64,000 nucleotides of DNA from positions 1 through 64,000 of the forward strand of contig NZ_QUMK01000005.1 of NCBI RefSeq assembly GCF_010907035.1, read 5' to 3'. Position numbers and translations under genes: made by a program. This DNA comes from Rhodopseudomonas sp. BR0M22 (lineage in GTDB: Bacteria > Pseudomonadota > Alphaproteobacteria > Rhizobiales > Xanthobacteraceae). Shown piece by piece: positions 48,513 to 58,160 of this stretch; the first letter of the stretch is position 1, and each line of letters begins with the position of its first letter. A model generated the notes under the pieces. The model searched no databases, was not told where the DNA came from, and saw only the letters and a list, made by a program, of their open reading frames with translations.

Positions 48513-48905
48513 ATGAAGATCGCCATTCCGACCCAGGACTGGGCCACGATCAGCGGCCATGCCGGGCAGGCGTCGCGCTGGATGGTGTACGATCTTTCGG
48601 CGCATCGCGACGGCCGGCCGCTGCCGCCGCCGTCGCGTGTCGAACTGGCCAAGGAACAGCTGCCGCATTATTTCAAGGACGACGGCCCGCATCCGCTCGA
48701 CGGCGTCGAGCTGATCGTCGCCGGCAGCGCCGGCGACGGCTACGTTCGTCACATGAAGAAGCGCGGCGCCGATGTGCTGCTCACCGGCGAGACCGACCCG
48801 GCGACCGCGATCGATCTGATCATCAAGGGCGAGACGCTGCCGGACCAGCGCTTTGACATCACCACGACGCTGTGCCGGCTGCGGGATATGTTCTCCCGGC
48901 ACTGA
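48513..48905 (+). CDS. NifX/NifB-type cofactor-domain protein
   Basis: A 130-aa protein of the dinitrogenase iron-molybdenum-cofactor biosynthesis fold (MKIAIPTQDWATISGHAGQASRW, VELIVAGSAGDGYVRHMKKRGADVLLTGETDPATAI). The frame is open upstream to 48411, but MKIAIP is the family start. It stands alone, divergent from radA, without other nif genes; members outside nif clusters may bind iron-sulfur or other cofactors. A link to nitrogen fixation is not shown. Confidence 0.85.
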   Translation: MKIAIPTQDWATISGHAGQASRWMVYDLSAHRDGRPLPPPSRVELAKEQLPHYFKDDGPHPLDGVELIVAGSAGDGYVRHMKKRGADVLLTGETDPATAIDLIIKGETLPDQRFDITTTLCRLRDMFSRH

Positions 48906-48966
48906 CGGCGGTTCGGCTCGCGCGCGACCGTAGGCGGCTCGCTCGAAAGCGTTTTAGAATAGTCCG

Positions 48967-49227
48967 ATGATGCGTAACGATCGGGACAAGCGGGACTACG
49001 AGCGGCGGAAATGGCGGCAGGTCGCCGGCCATTTCGGGATGGGTGCGGCGTTCGGAGCGCTGTTCGCAGCGATCGTGCTGTACAACAATTACTTCGGCCT
49101 GTCGGGCGTGATCGCGACCAGCGAGGCGCCGACCCTGGTGCGGATCATCTTCGTAGTCGGCGTCGCCGGATCGTTCGCCTTCATGGCGGCGATCACCGGA
49201 TTTCTGTTTTTGGTGCACGAGGATTGA
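48967..49227 (+). CDS. Small two-TM membrane protein (86 aa)
   Basis: A basic N-terminal helix (NDRDKRDYERRKWRQVAGHFG) is followed by two hydrophobic segments (GAAFGALFAAIVLYN, IIFVVGVAGSFAFMAAITGFLFLV). There is no recognised family. ATGs occur at 48967 and 48970. It lies 61 bases downstream of the NifX-like gene on the same strand. Confidence 0.75.
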   Translation: MMRNDRDKRDYERRKWRQVAGHFGMGAAFGALFAAIVLYNNYFGLSGVIATSEAPTLVRIIFVVGVAGSFAFMAAITGFLFLVHED

Positions 49228-49273
49228 GCCGCACCTGCACGCGCGCGCTCATGATTTCCGCGGGTCATCTCCA

Positions 49274-49357
49274 CGTCATTGCGAGGAGCGCCGCGACGAA
49301 GCAATCCATGAACTGAGTGTTCGGCGCTTGGATTGCTTCGCTTCGCTCGCAATGACG
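49274..49357. repeat. Intergenic palindromic repeat, copy 3
   Basis: CGTCATTGCGAGGAGCG...GAAGCAATCC left and GGATTGCTTCG...CGCTCGCAATGACG right; it forms a long hairpin of the same design as copies 1 and 2. It lies between the 86-aa gene and alr, which converge. Confidence 0.85.
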
Positions 49358-49375
49358 TCGGCGGGTGACGTGCTC

Positions 49376-50620
49376 TCAGCTCGCCGGAACTGCCGGTTCG
49401 ACCGATGCGACCGGCTCAGTCGCCGGCTTGGCGTCGCCGCCTTTGTAGATCCGGGAATAGCGCCGGCCGAGGCTGGTCAGCACCTCGTAGCCGATCGTGC
49501 CGAAGTGATGGCCGAGTTCGTCCACGGTGATGCCTTCGCCGATCAGCGTCGCCATCTGGCCGCGGCGCGCCGCATTGGCGGGCAGGTCGGTGACGTCGAC
49601 CGCGATCAGATCCATCGAGATACGGCCGGCGATCGGGCAGCGTTCGCCGGCGATGATCACCTCGGCGCCGCGGGTGCCGTCGCTGGAGCCGGCGGCGCGG
49701 AAGTAACCGTCGGCGTAGCCGGCCGACAGCACCGCGATCCTGGTCGGGCGCCGAGCGCTCCAGGTCGCTCCGTAGCCGACAGTGTCGCCGCGTTCGACGG
49801 TGCGAACCTGAACGATGCGCACCTTCAGGTCGACCACCGGCTGCATCGGATTGTCGGCTTCCGGCGTCGGATTGATGCCGTAAAGCGCTGCGCCGGGCCG
49901 CACCAGATCGAACGCGAATTGCGGTCCCCGGAAGATGCCCGACGAAGCCGACAACGACGCCGGCACGCCGGCGAACTCGCCGGCGATTTCGCGAAATGCG
50001 GACACCTGATTGGCGTTCAGCGGATGATTGACCAGATCGGCGCAGGCGAGGTGGCTCATCACCAGCGTGATGCCGTGGTTGCCGGCGACGATCCGCGGCA
50101 CGATGCTCTGCGCCTCCGCGATCGTCAGCCCGAGGCGGCTCATGCCGGTGTCGATGTGGAGCGCAGCACCGCCGCGCCACCCGCTGGTGCGGCAGAATGA
50201 GTCCCACTCGGCGAGCTCGTATAGATCCCCGATCACCGGGCGGCAGTTCAGCTTGGCGAACTCATCGCCGGAGTTCGGAAAGAATCCGTCGAGCACATAG
50301 AGGGTCGCATCGGGAGCGACGTCGCGCACCGCGCGCGCTTCGCCCAGCGTGGCGACGAAGAAGGTCCTGCAGCCAGCGGCGAGCAGTGCTTTGGTGACCG
50401 GACCGGCACCGCAGCCATAAGCGTTGCCCTTGACCACGCCGGCGCATTCGGACGGCACAGCCGTCTTCTCCAGCTTGCGCCAATTGGCGACGAGTGCGTC
50501 GAGATCGACGGTGAGAATGCCGGACGTCGCCGGGTTGGTTGCTGCGAGTTCGGCGCTAACAGCCGCCTCCGGCGCCGGCAGGCCGGCGGCGGTCGCGTTC
50601 GGATCGGGAAGGATATTCAT
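49376..50620 (-). CDS. alr: Alanine racemase
   Basis: A PLP-dependent racemase supplying D-alanine for peptidoglycan (414 aa). The PLP lysine is in AGVVKGNAYGCG, the second-base tyrosine in VGYGATW, and IDTGMSRLG and SAGYADGYFR are further family blocks. The ATG at 50620 has AAGGTG 5 bases upstream. The N-terminal ~35 residues before GILTVDLDALVANW are extra and Ala-rich. It follows dnaB, as expected in this lineage. Confidence 0.97.
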   Translation of the reverse strand: MNILPDPNATAAGLPAPEAAVSAELAATNPATSGILTVDLDALVANWRKLEKTAVPSECAGVVKGNAYGCGAGPVTKALLAAGCRTFFVATLGEARAVRDVAPDATLYVLDGFFPNSGDEFAKLNCRPVIGDLYELAEWDSFCRTSGWRGGAALHIDTGMSRLGLTIAEAQSIVPRIVAGNHGITLVMSHLACADLVNHPLNANQVSAFREIAGEFAGVPASLSASSGIFRGPQFAFDLVRPGAALYGINPTPEADNPMQPVVDLKVRIVQVRTVERGDTVGYGATWSARRPTRIAVLSAGYADGYFRAAGSSDGTRGAEVIIAGERCPIAGRISMDLIAVDVTDLPANAARRGQMATLIGEGITVDELGHHFGTIGYEVLTSLGRRYSRIYKGGDAKPATEPVASVEPAVPAS

Positions 50621-50688
50621 GGCGCACCTTAATGCGTTGCCTGCGGCCCGTTCAACGGCAGCCGGCGCGGCCCAGATCCGCTTCGGCG

Positions 50689-52185
50689 TCAAATCCGCTC
50701 GGGCAGATGACTGTCGTCGGTGAGGTCGCTGAAGCGGGTGAACTGGCCCTCGAACTGCAGATCGACGGTGCCGGTCGGGCCGTGACGCTGCTTGGCGATG
50801 ATGACTTCGGCCTTGCCGTGGACCAGCTCCATATCGGTCGCCCACTTCTCGTGTTCGGGCGTGCCGGGCCGCGGCTCCTTGTTCTGGAGATAGTATTCTT
50901 CACGGAACACGAACATCACGACGTCGGCGTCCTGCTCGATCGATCCGGATTCACGCAAGTCTGCGAGCTGCGGCCGCTTGTCGTCGCGGGATTCGACCTG
51001 ACGCGAGAGCTGCGACAGCGCGATGACCGGAATGTTCAATTCCTTCGCCAGCGCTTTCAGGCTGGTGGTGATCTCGGTGACTTCCTGGACGCGGTTGTCG
51101 CCCTTCTTGCTCGAGCCCTGGAGCAGTTGGATGTAGTCGACCACCAGCATGTCGAGGCCCTTCTGCCGCTTCAGGCGTCGGGCGCGGGCGGTAAGCTGCG
51201 CGATCGACAGGCCGCCGGTTTCGTCGACGTAGAGCGGCAGAGACTGCAGCTCGATCGAGACGTCGCGGATCTTGTCGAAGTCGGCGTCGGAAATGCCGCC
51301 GCGGCGGATCTTGCTCGACGCGATCTCGGCCTGCTCGGCGAGAATACGGGTGGCGAGCTGTTCGGCCGACATTTCGCACGAAAAGAAGCCGACGATGCCA
51401 CCATTGACGGTTTTGGTCGAACCATCCGGCTGCACCTCGCCGCGATAGGCCTTGGCGACGTTGTAGGCGACGTTGGTGGCGAGCGCCGTCTTGCCCATGC
51501 CGGGACGTCCGGCGAGCACGATCAAGTCGGAGTGCTGCAGGCCGCCCATCCGGGTATCGAGGTCACGCAGTCCGGTGGAGATGCCCGACAGCTTGCCGTC
51601 GCGCTGGAACGCTTTCGCCGCCATGTCGACGGCGGTTGTCAGGGCCTGGGAGAACTTCTGGAAGCCGCCTTCGTAGCGGCCGGATTCTGCCAGTTCGTAC
51701 AGCCTTCGCTCGGCGTCTTCGATCTGGTTCTTCGGCGCGAAGTCGACCGGAGCGTCGTAGGCGACGTTGACCATGTCGGTGCCGATGCCGATCAGGTCGC
51801 GGCGCAGCGACAGCTCGTAGATGGTCCGCCCATAGTCCTGCGCGTTGATGATGGTGGTGGCTTCGGCGGCGAGGCGGGCCAGGTATTGCGCGACCGTCAG
51901 GCCGCCGAGATCGAGATCGGCAGCGAGAAACGTCTTCAGCGTGACCGGCGTCGCGATCTTGCCGGCCCGGATGATGCTGGCCGCGGTTTCGAAAATCGTC
52001 TGATGGATCGGCTCGAAGAAGTGCTTCGATTCGAGGAAGTCCGAAACCCGGTAGAACGCATCGTTGTTGACCAGGATCGCGCCCAGCAGGGCCTGTTCGG
52101 CCTCGATGTTGTGCGGTGCGGTCCGGTAGGCCGGCGCGCCCGGTTCCGGAGCGAGCTTGAGAACGTTCGAATCAGATGCGGCCAT
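50689..52185 (-). CDS. dnaB: Replicative DNA helicase
   Basis: The hexameric 5'-3' helicase of the replisome (498 aa). It has the N-terminal primase-binding domain (PHNIEAEQALLGAILVNNDAF), Walker A AGRPGMGKT, the Walker B-like VVDYIQLL, and SQLSRQVESRDDKRPQLADLRESGSIEQDADVV. An insert carries TKTVNGGIVGFFSCEMSAEQL. The ATG at 52185 was chosen over an open upstream frame. No intein is seen. Confidence 0.98.
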   Translation of the reverse strand: MAASDSNVLKLAPEPGAPAYRTAPHNIEAEQALLGAILVNNDAFYRVSDFLESKHFFEPIHQTIFETAASIIRAGKIATPVTLKTFLAADLDLGGLTVAQYLARLAAEATTIINAQDYGRTIYELSLRRDLIGIGTDMVNVAYDAPVDFAPKNQIEDAERRLYELAESGRYEGGFQKFSQALTTAVDMAAKAFQRDGKLSGISTGLRDLDTRMGGLQHSDLIVLAGRPGMGKTALATNVAYNVAKAYRGEVQPDGSTKTVNGGIVGFFSCEMSAEQLATRILAEQAEIASSKIRRGGISDADFDKIRDVSIELQSLPLYVDETGGLSIAQLTARARRLKRQKGLDMLVVDYIQLLQGSSKKGDNRVQEVTEITTSLKALAKELNIPVIALSQLSRQVESRDDKRPQLADLRESGSIEQDADVVMFVFREEYYLQNKEPRPGTPEHEKWATDMELVHGKAEVIIAKQRHGPTGTVDLQFEGQFTRFSDLTDDSHLPERI

Positions 52186-52583
52186 AGCTCTCGAATATCG
52201 GATCGATTTTGTCGGATGCGGGGCGCGACTAAAGCGCCGATTTCGTCGGGAGCGAAAGCGGCAATCGCGCGTTATGCCCAACCACGACAAGAATGTGGAT
52301 GACCGCTCGAGCCGCCGTCACCCGTGCTTGACGTGTTCCGGCGGCGTTGCGGCCGAATTGAACCTGGCGGCGCCGTGGGGCGACTGTTCAAAATGGACGG
52401 TCGAGACAGATCGATCCGCTCCAGTCGGGGATTCGTAAGAATTTTCGGCGAGGATGGTTCGAAAGACGCGATCACCGAGGCGCCCTGACGGGATGCACTC
52501 GAACAAGGGGACGCGAAACAGGGCAAGAGCGTCGAGGCACTCCGCAGCGGCTCGCGGGCGTCCTCGGATGATGGACACAGACG
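52186..52583. other. 398-base intergenic region
   Basis: The region upstream of dnaB up to the 65-aa gene. Short frames exist on both strands but none has family resemblance or a good ribosome-binding site. The dnaB promoter must be here. Confidence 0.4.
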
Positions 52584-52781
52584 ATGGCGCAGCATTATTG
52601 CCACGACGACTCCGACCGTGATTGGCTGACCTCGCTGATCGAGTCCTTCGAACGGGCCGAAATGGAAGAGGCCGAGCATCGACCGTGCGATCGCGAACTG
52701 CTGCGTGCCGCCAAAGCACATTTGGCGCGGCCTTTGCCGCCGGAGGCGAAGCAGGAGCTTCCGGTCCGTTTGGTGAGCTGA
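52584..52781 (+). CDS. Small hypothetical protein (65 aa)
   Basis: An acidic-to-basic short protein (MAQHYCHDDSDRDWLTSLIESFERAEMEEAEH...). Its residue composition looks coding, with an amphipathic helix WLTSLIESFERAEMEE, but no family is recognised. It is convergent with cfa. Confidence 0.55.
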   Translation: MAQHYCHDDSDRDWLTSLIESFERAEMEEAEHRPCDRELLRAAKAHLARPLPPEAKQELPVRLVS

Positions 52782-52821
52782 GAATTTCTTCGGCCACCAC
52801 CAGGGACGTTCATCAGGGACG

Positions 52822-54072
52822 TCACTCGCCGGCGAGTTGCAGCCGCGGTCGGTGGCTGCTTTCGATCCCACGCAATCGTCGTTCTTCGGCAGCAATGTAG
52901 TTGCGGGTGATCGGCACCACACCCTGGCGGCGGGTGATCTGAATCTGAAACACCATGGTGTTCTGCTTCCGGAAGGACATCTCCGACGCCGCCAGATAGA
53001 ACTCCCACATTCTGACGAAACGGGCGTCGTAGAGCCGTTCGGCTTCCTCACGATGCGCCAGGAAGCGCTCGCGCCACGCTTTCAGCGTCTCGGCATAATG
53101 CAGCCGAAGGATTTCGATGTCACAGACCAGCAGCCCGGCGCGTTCGATCGCCGGCAGCACTTCCGAGAGCGCCGGCAGATAGCCGCCCGGGAAGATGTAT
53201 TTGGCGATCCACGGATTGGTGAAGCCCGGCCCTTCGGAGCGGCCGATCGAATGCAGCAGCATCACGCCGCCCTCGTCGAGCAATGCGGCGCAGCGCCGGA
53301 AGTAGGTGTCGTAATGGGCGACACCGACGTGCTCGAACATGCCGACCGAGACGATGCGGTCGAACGGGCCGGGGACATCGCGATAGTCCTGCAGCAGGAA
53401 GCGGGCTCGGTTGGCGAGGCCGCGTTCGGCGGCGCGGCCGTTGGAGACCTGAAGCTGCTCCTGCGACAGCGTCACGCCGGTGACATCCGCGCCGCAGGTT
53501 TCGGCCAGATACAATCCCAAGCCGCCCCAGCCTGAACCGATATCAAGCACCCGCTGTCCAGGCGCGGTCTGCAGCTTAGCGGCGACATGACGCTTCTTGG
53601 CGAGCTGGGCGTCGTCGAGACTGGCATCGGGCGCTTCGAAGTATCCGCAGCTATATTGCTTGTCGGAATCCAGAAACAGCGCGTAGAGCCGGCCGTCGAG
53701 ATCGTAATGATGGGCGACGTTGTTGCGCGACCGGCTGCGCGGATTGAACTGGTGCAGGGTCCGGATCCAGTAGCGCACGAGGCCGTGGAGTTTGGTCCAG
53801 CGCGGTGTCCAGTCGGGCTGGTCCATGACGACCGCCAGCAGGTCGGCGATCGAGCCCTGCTGCATCACCAGGCCGCCGTCCATATAGATCTCGCCGAGCG
53901 CGAGCTCGGGATCGACCAGCAGGCGACGTTGTGCGATGCGCGATGTCAGTCGCGCGTGCACAGGCTTGCCGGTGCCGTCGCCGCAGGTGAAGGTTGTGCC
54001 GTCCGAGGTTGTAAAGATGATGTTGCCGCGTCGGATGAAGCGGTTCAGCAGCAGACGAAATACTCCGTCCAT
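52822..54072 (-). CDS. cfa: Cyclopropane-fatty-acyl-phospholipid synthase
   Basis: A SAM-dependent membrane-lipid cyclopropanation enzyme of 416 aa. The SAM motif is QRVLDIGSGWGGLGLYLAE; further blocks are YSCGYFEAPDASLDDAQ, SVGMFEHVGVAHY and IAKYIFPGGYLPALSE. The N-terminal part carries the Cfa lipid-binding region. It is monocistronic on the minus strand. Cyclopropane lipids are associated with acid and stationary-phase resistance. Confidence 0.96.
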   Translation of the reverse strand: MDGVFRLLLNRFIRRGNIIFTTSDGTTFTCGDGTGKPVHARLTSRIAQRRLLVDPELALGEIYMDGGLVMQQGSIADLLAVVMDQPDWTPRWTKLHGLVRYWIRTLHQFNPRSRSRNNVAHHYDLDGRLYALFLDSDKQYSCGYFEAPDASLDDAQLAKKRHVAAKLQTAPGQRVLDIGSGWGGLGLYLAETCGADVTGVTLSQEQLQVSNGRAAERGLANRARFLLQDYRDVPGPFDRIVSVGMFEHVGVAHYDTYFRRCAALLDEGGVMLLHSIGRSEGPGFTNPWIAKYIFPGGYLPALSEVLPAIERAGLLVCDIEILRLHYAETLKAWRERFLAHREEAERLYDARFVRMWEFYLAASEMSFRKQNTMVFQIQITRRQGVVPITRNYIAAEERRLRGIESSHRPRLQLAGE

Positions 54073-54330
54073 CGACCTGCCTCAAAACCGGACGCCGTCA
54101 GCGACGCGGCGCCTCGATTGCTTCAACGCCGGCCGTGCGGTTCTGTTCGTATCGCTGTCACCCGACCACGGCCGAAGCATTCACAGGTAACATCCGCGTT
54201 ATGACGATGGGGCCGATCAGGTGCCTCATTTCAAGCACGGTAATGTTCCATCTCTCCGCTTCCAATCATCTCACAATTCGCTAAAAGGTCACCGCCGCGG
54301 CTGCGGTGATTTTTTGCATCGGAGGGCTAA

Positions 54331-55257
54331 ATGGTAAGCCGATTGCTCAGTTCGGTAGCGGTATTGCTCGTGCTCGGCGCGGCCGTCGCACAGCCCGCCC
54401 GAGCCCAGAATCTAGAAGCGGGCAAGAGCTCGGCGGAGATCTTCTCCAGCACCTGCGCGGTCTGTCACAAAAGTCCGCGGGGTCTGCTGCGCACCGTCCC
54501 ACCGAACGCGGTCGCCTCTTTTCTGAGGCAGCACTACACCACCAGCAGTGACATGGCCGCCATGTTGGCCGGCTACGTGGTCTCGAACGGCGGCGCGGAT
54601 GCTCGCGGCAGGCAGGATTCTCCGTCCGAGCCGAGGCAGCGACGCAAGCGCCGCGGCGCTCAAGAAGTCGTTGCTCCGGAGGAGGCCGCGCCCGCACCGC
54701 AGGCTGAAGAACCGAAGGTCCAGCGGGGCCGTAAGTCCAAGCGCCGCGCCGCGCCGGTCGAGGCGGAGAAGCCCGCCGAGACCGCTGCTCCGGCTCCAGG
54801 CGCAGAAGCCGAGCCGGCTGTTGCTCCCGAGCCGGAAGCCAAGCCGGCCAAGAAGCGCACCGACAAGAAGCGTCATCACCAGAAGCCGGCTCAGCCAGAA
54901 GCCGCCAAGCCGGAGACGCCTGTGGCCGAGCCCAGCAAGGCGGAGACGGGCGCTGCACCCAAGCATGGCGCTGACAAGCCCGCCGCTGCTCCCGCGGCCG
55001 AAACTCCCGCGCGCACCGATCCGGTGCCCGCCGTGACCCCGGCGCCGAAAGCGGCCGAGCCCGAGCCGGCCAAGCCCGCGGCGCCTGCCGAGGCCAAGTC
55101 GCCTGCCGCAGCTGCACCGGCCGCGGCGCCTCAGCCTGCGCCGTCGCCAGCCGGTCCGCCCAACAATCGGTCGTCGGAAACTCCGTCGTCGACCGAGGTG
55201 GCGCCATCTCCGGCGCCGCAGCCTTCCGGCTCCGCCGACGCGCCTGCGTCGAAATAA
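54331..55257 (+). CDS. Exported c-type cytochrome-like protein with disordered tail
   Basis: A protein of 308 aa with a signal peptide (LLSSVAVLLVLGAAVAQPARA) and one haem-c motif (STCAVCHKSPRG, CxxCH). A short helical region with AMLAGYV follows, then about 200 residues rich in Ala, Pro, Lys and Glu that must be disordered. No clear distal methionine ligand was identified. It is followed by a strong rho-independent terminator. A periplasmic electron carrier or a haem-bearing scaffold are possible. Confidence 0.8.
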   Translation: MVSRLLSSVAVLLVLGAAVAQPARAQNLEAGKSSAEIFSSTCAVCHKSPRGLLRTVPPNAVASFLRQHYTTSSDMAAMLAGYVVSNGGADARGRQDSPSEPRQRRKRRGAQEVVAPEEAAPAPQAEEPKVQRGRKSKRRAAPVEAEKPAETAAPAPGAEAEPAVAPEPEAKPAKKRTDKKRHHQKPAQPEAAKPETPVAEPSKAETGAAPKHGADKPAAAPAAETPARTDPVPAVTPAPKAAEPEPAKPAAPAEAKSPAAAAPAAAPQPAPSPAGPPNNRSSETPSSTEVAPSPAPQPSGSADAPASK

Positions 55258-55281
55258 TTCGGGACCATTTGATGCTGAAAA

Positions 55282-55307
55282 GGGCCGCTTCGACGCGGCC
55301 CTTTTTT
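55282..55307 (+). terminator. Rho-independent terminator
   Basis: GGGCCGC-TTCGAC-GCGGCCC followed by TTTTTT, 25 bases after the stop of the cytochrome-like gene. Confidence 0.9.
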
Positions 55308-55370
55308 GTATTTCGGGCTGTTCATTCCAGCGCCCCGGTCTGAAGGGCCGTGAATGCTGGGCCGGACGGC

Positions 55371-55403
55371 AAAAGGCCCGGCCTGATTGCTCAGGCCGGG
55401 CCT
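55371..55403 (-). terminator. Rho-independent terminator of rplI
   Basis: A perfect 13-bp stem (AGGCCCGGCCTGA / TCAGGCCGGGCCT) with loop TTGC, followed by four T on the minus strand, 27 bases past the rplI stop. Confidence 0.85.
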
Positions 55404-55429
55404 CGGCATTGCGAGATTGCGAACGCTGC

Positions 55430-56017
55430 TTACTGCTCGGCCGGCTGCTCTTCGCCGAACTGCGCGTCCGGATCGAAGAATTCGCCGGCGGCGGCAAGCG
55501 CCTCGGCGGCGGCGTCTTCGTCCTCGCGGCGGGAGGAGATGTCCTCACCGCGGTTGATCCGCTCGGCTTCCTCGGCGCTGCGCGCCACGGTGACCGACAC
55601 CTCGACTTCGACTTCCGGATGCACCGCGACCTGGATGCTGTGCTTGCCGATGGTCTTGATCGGCGCGTCGAGCAGCACCTGGCTGCGATCGATCTTGACG
55701 CCCTGGCCGTCGAAGCTGGCGATGATGTCGCGCACCGACACCGAACCGAACAACTGGCCGCCTTCCGACGCCTGGCGGATCACCACCACGTTCTGACCGT
55801 CGATCTTCTCGGCGACCTTGGAGGCCTCGGCCTTCGCGGCGATGTTGCGCGCCTCGAGGTCGGCCTTCATGTGCTCGTACTTCTCGCGGTTGGCGGCGGT
55901 GGCCCGCAGCGCCTTGCCGCGCGGCAGCAGGAAGTTGCGCGCGTAACCGTCCTTGACCCGCACCAGCTCACCCATTTGGCCGAGCTTGGCGACGCGTTCC
56001 AGCAGAATAACTTCCAT
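55430..56017 (-). CDS. rplI: 50S ribosomal protein L9
   Basis: Ribosomal protein L9, 195 aa, longer than the E. coli protein (149 aa). The N-terminal rRNA-binding domain ([37 protein letters not shown]) and the C-terminal domain are intact. The extra C-terminus is acidic and Ala/Glu-rich (about 165-195), which is usual in alphaproteobacteria. It is last in the rpsF-rpsR-DUF2232-rplI operon and has a strong terminator. Confidence 0.98.
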   Translation of the reverse strand: MEVILLERVAKLGQMGELVRVKDGYARNFLLPRGKALRATAANREKYEHMKADLEARNIAAKAEASKVAEKIDGQNVVVIRQASEGGQLFGSVSVRDIIASFDGQGVKIDRSQVLLDAPIKTIGKHSIQVAVHPEVEVEVSVTVARSAEEAERINRGEDISSRREDEDAAAEALAAAGEFFDPDAQFGEEQPAEQ

Positions 56018-56054
56018 AACGATATCTCCTCGTGGTGTGTTTGCGAATGTCGTT

Positions 56055-57005
56055 TCAGTGAGAGGGCGGAGGCGGCATCGAGCGGCGCTGGAAGTAGCGC
56101 TGTCGAAGATTCAAGAAGGCGTCTGCCAGTCCGAGGGCGATCAAGCCGACGGCTGGCCACAGGAAGATCAGCATCAGCGCATAGGCCGAACTGAGCAGAA
56201 ACAGGCGGTTGCGCGATGCCTGCGTCAGGGTGTGCAGCGTCGCGGCGCCGGTCAGCCCATAGGCGACGAACAACGCCGCACTGGCCGTTTTGCCGAGCAA
56301 CGACGTCAGGCCGCCAACGAAGCTCAGCGCCAGCGCAAGAGACAAGACTGCAAGGATCATCGGCGGCAGTTCGATGGTCCGCAGGTCCGGCCATGGCCGC
56401 CCCAGGCGGTTGGAGGCGGACGTGATGCGGGCGGCCAGCCAGAGGTTGAGCGTCACCGTGAGCATCGCGACGGTCGCGGCAGCGGGCGGAGCGATCGCCA
56501 CCAGCGCATCGATCAGCGCCGCGTCGCTTCCTGGTACGCTACGGGGGCCGAGCGCGCGCTGCAATCCGCTGCGCAGTCCATCGGTAATCGTTGCGCCGTC
56601 GGTGCCGAGCGTGAACAGGGCTGCCATCGTCGAGGTCGCGGCGAACCCAGCCATCCAGACGATCAGGCGGCCGACCGGGTACCACTCGAGATCAGCCGGC
56701 TCGCCTTGCGGCACGTCCGCCGGCCGGGCCAGCAGCGCAAGGTGACCGAGCCAGCAGGCAGGGACGGCAATGGTGACGACGAAGGCGATGGCGTAGGGGA
56801 CGCTGACCAGCGCAGCGAGACCGAGAGCGGCCATAATCCCGCCGATCGCGGCGGCGAGCACGCCCCAGCCGAGCGCAGCCACCATCAGCGGCAACGGAGC
56901 CAGATAGAACAGAAGTAATGAGATCAGCGCGCCCGAGACGATCGAGACGAACATCAGCGCCGAAGCACAGCCGGCGGCGAGCGCAATCAGAATGTTGATC
57001 ATCAT
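56055..57005 (-). CDS. DUF2232 integral membrane protein
   Basis: A 316-aa protein with about eight hydrophobic segments ([25 protein letters not shown] start; [24 protein letters not shown] end). It corresponds to the DUF2232/YybS-type protein consistently found between rpsR and rplI in alphaproteobacteria. Function unknown. The ATG at 57005 is preceded by GGGAGCGGGA. Confidence 0.87.
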   Translation of the reverse strand: MMINILIALAAGCASALMFVSIVSGALISLLLFYLAPLPLMVAALGWGVLAAAIGGIMAALGLAALVSVPYAIAFVVTIAVPACWLGHLALLARPADVPQGEPADLEWYPVGRLIVWMAGFAATSTMAALFTLGTDGATITDGLRSGLQRALGPRSVPGSDAALIDALVAIAPPAAATVAMLTVTLNLWLAARITSASNRLGRPWPDLRTIELPPMILAVLSLALALSFVGGLTSLLGKTASAALFVAYGLTGAATLHTLTQASRNRLFLLSSAYALMLIFLWPAVGLIALGLADAFLNLRQRYFQRRSMPPPPSH

Positions 57006-57098
57006 CAGCTGTCCCGCTCCCTTCGAGCGGTTAGAGGCGCTTTGCCCCAACCATCGGCGACCGGACGGTCCGGAAGCCTTATGAGAAAAAGAGGAGAG

Positions 57099-57122
57099 CC
57101 CCGCGGCGTGAACGCCGCGGGG
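57099..57122 (-). terminator. Hairpin between rpsR and the DUF2232 gene
   Basis: CCCCGCGGCG-TGAA-CGCCGCGGGG: a 10-bp GC stem 10 bases past the rpsR stop. On the minus strand a CTTTTT run comes about 8 bases later, so it may attenuate rather than fully stop transcription. Confidence 0.6.
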
Positions 57123-57131
57123 CGACTTCGA

Positions 57132-57371
57132 TTAGCGGATCACGTAGGGCAGCAGACCGAGGAAACGGGCGCGCTTGATGGCGCGCGCGAGCTCGCGCTG
57201 CTTCTTGGCGGACACGGCGGTGATGCGGCTCGGCACGATCTTGCCGCGCTCCGAGACGTAACGCATCAGTAGCTTGGAGTCCTTGTAATCGATCTTCGGC
57301 GCATTCGCTCCCGTGAACGGGCAGGTCTTGCGGCGGCGGAAGAACGGACGGCGTGCACCTGCTTCAGCCAT
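57132..57371 (-). CDS. rpsR: 30S ribosomal protein S18
   Basis: S18, 79 aa, with [35 protein letters not shown] and [13 protein letters not shown]. It starts 5 bases after rpsF. S18 pairs with S6 in the 30S platform. Confidence 0.99.
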   Translation of the reverse strand: MAEAGARRPFFRRRKTCPFTGANAPKIDYKDSKLLMRYVSERGKIVPSRITAVSAKKQRELARAIKRARFLGLLPYVIR

Positions 57372-57376
57372 GATGC

Positions 57377-57853
57377 TTACTCCTCGACTGCTGCTGCGGG
57401 GGCGTCGGCGTCTTCACGCGGACGGCGCGGACCACGATCGCCACGGAAACCGTCGCGGTCGCCACGGCCTTCGCGATCACCGCGGAAGCCACCCTCGCGG
57501 GGGCCACGGTCGTCGCGCTCGCGGTCGCGATCAGCCTTGCGCATCATCGCCGAGGGGCCTTCCTCGTGCTCGTCGACGCGCACCGTCAGATAACGGATGA
57601 CGTCTTCGTTGATCCGCTCCTGGCGTTCGACTTCGGCCACCACCGCGGCGGGGCCGTCGATGTTCAGCAGCACGAAATGCGCTTTGCGGTTCTTGTTCAT
57701 GCGGTAGGTGAGGGAGCGCAGACCCCACGACTCGGTCTTGGCGACCTTGCCGCCGAGACCTTCGATCACGCCGGTGATCTGGGTGGTGAGCTCTTCAACC
57801 TGCTGGGCGCTGGCATCCTGACGCGCCAAAAATACATGCTCATAAAGAGGCAT
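57377..57853 (-). CDS. rpsF: 30S ribosomal protein S6
   Basis: S6, 158 aa, with the fold [22 protein letters not shown] and [19 protein letters not shown]. The C-terminal ~50 residues are Arg/Asp/Gly-rich ([16 protein letters not shown]) and disordered, longer than in E. coli. AAAGGAC precedes the ATG. It is first in the operon with rpsR, DUF2232 and rplI. Confidence 0.99.
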   Translation of the reverse strand: MPLYEHVFLARQDASAQQVEELTTQITGVIEGLGGKVAKTESWGLRSLTYRMNKNRKAHFVLLNIDGPAAVVAEVERQERINEDVIRYLTVRVDEHEEGPSAMMRKADRDRERDDRGPREGGFRGDREGRGDRDGFRGDRGPRRPREDADAPAAAVEE

Positions 57854-58160
57854 GACTGTCCTTTCTCGTGTGAGCGCAAACCCGGCGGCAAGCCCTTCGA
57901 ACCCTTCGGAAAGGACTCGACTGCTCAGAAGGCGGAAGCACGGGACGACGAGCCGACTGGCTCTGCCGCATCACAATCGCCCGAGGGTGAAAATGGTACA
58001 GCCGTCCGTTCAGCTCCCGGCCAGGATCTGCGGATGCCGGGGTTATAGGGGGTTTTGGCGAATTGGCAAGTGTTGTGCCTACAAGCGTTGGACGCGGGTG
58101 ATCACGGCCAGCTGGGCGCCGCCCGGCGCGGTTCCGTCGCCAGCCAGTGACCGCGGTCGA

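Noticed and set aside
50632-52302. 556-codon plus-strand frame
   Set aside because: Antisense to dnaB, whose motifs are intact.
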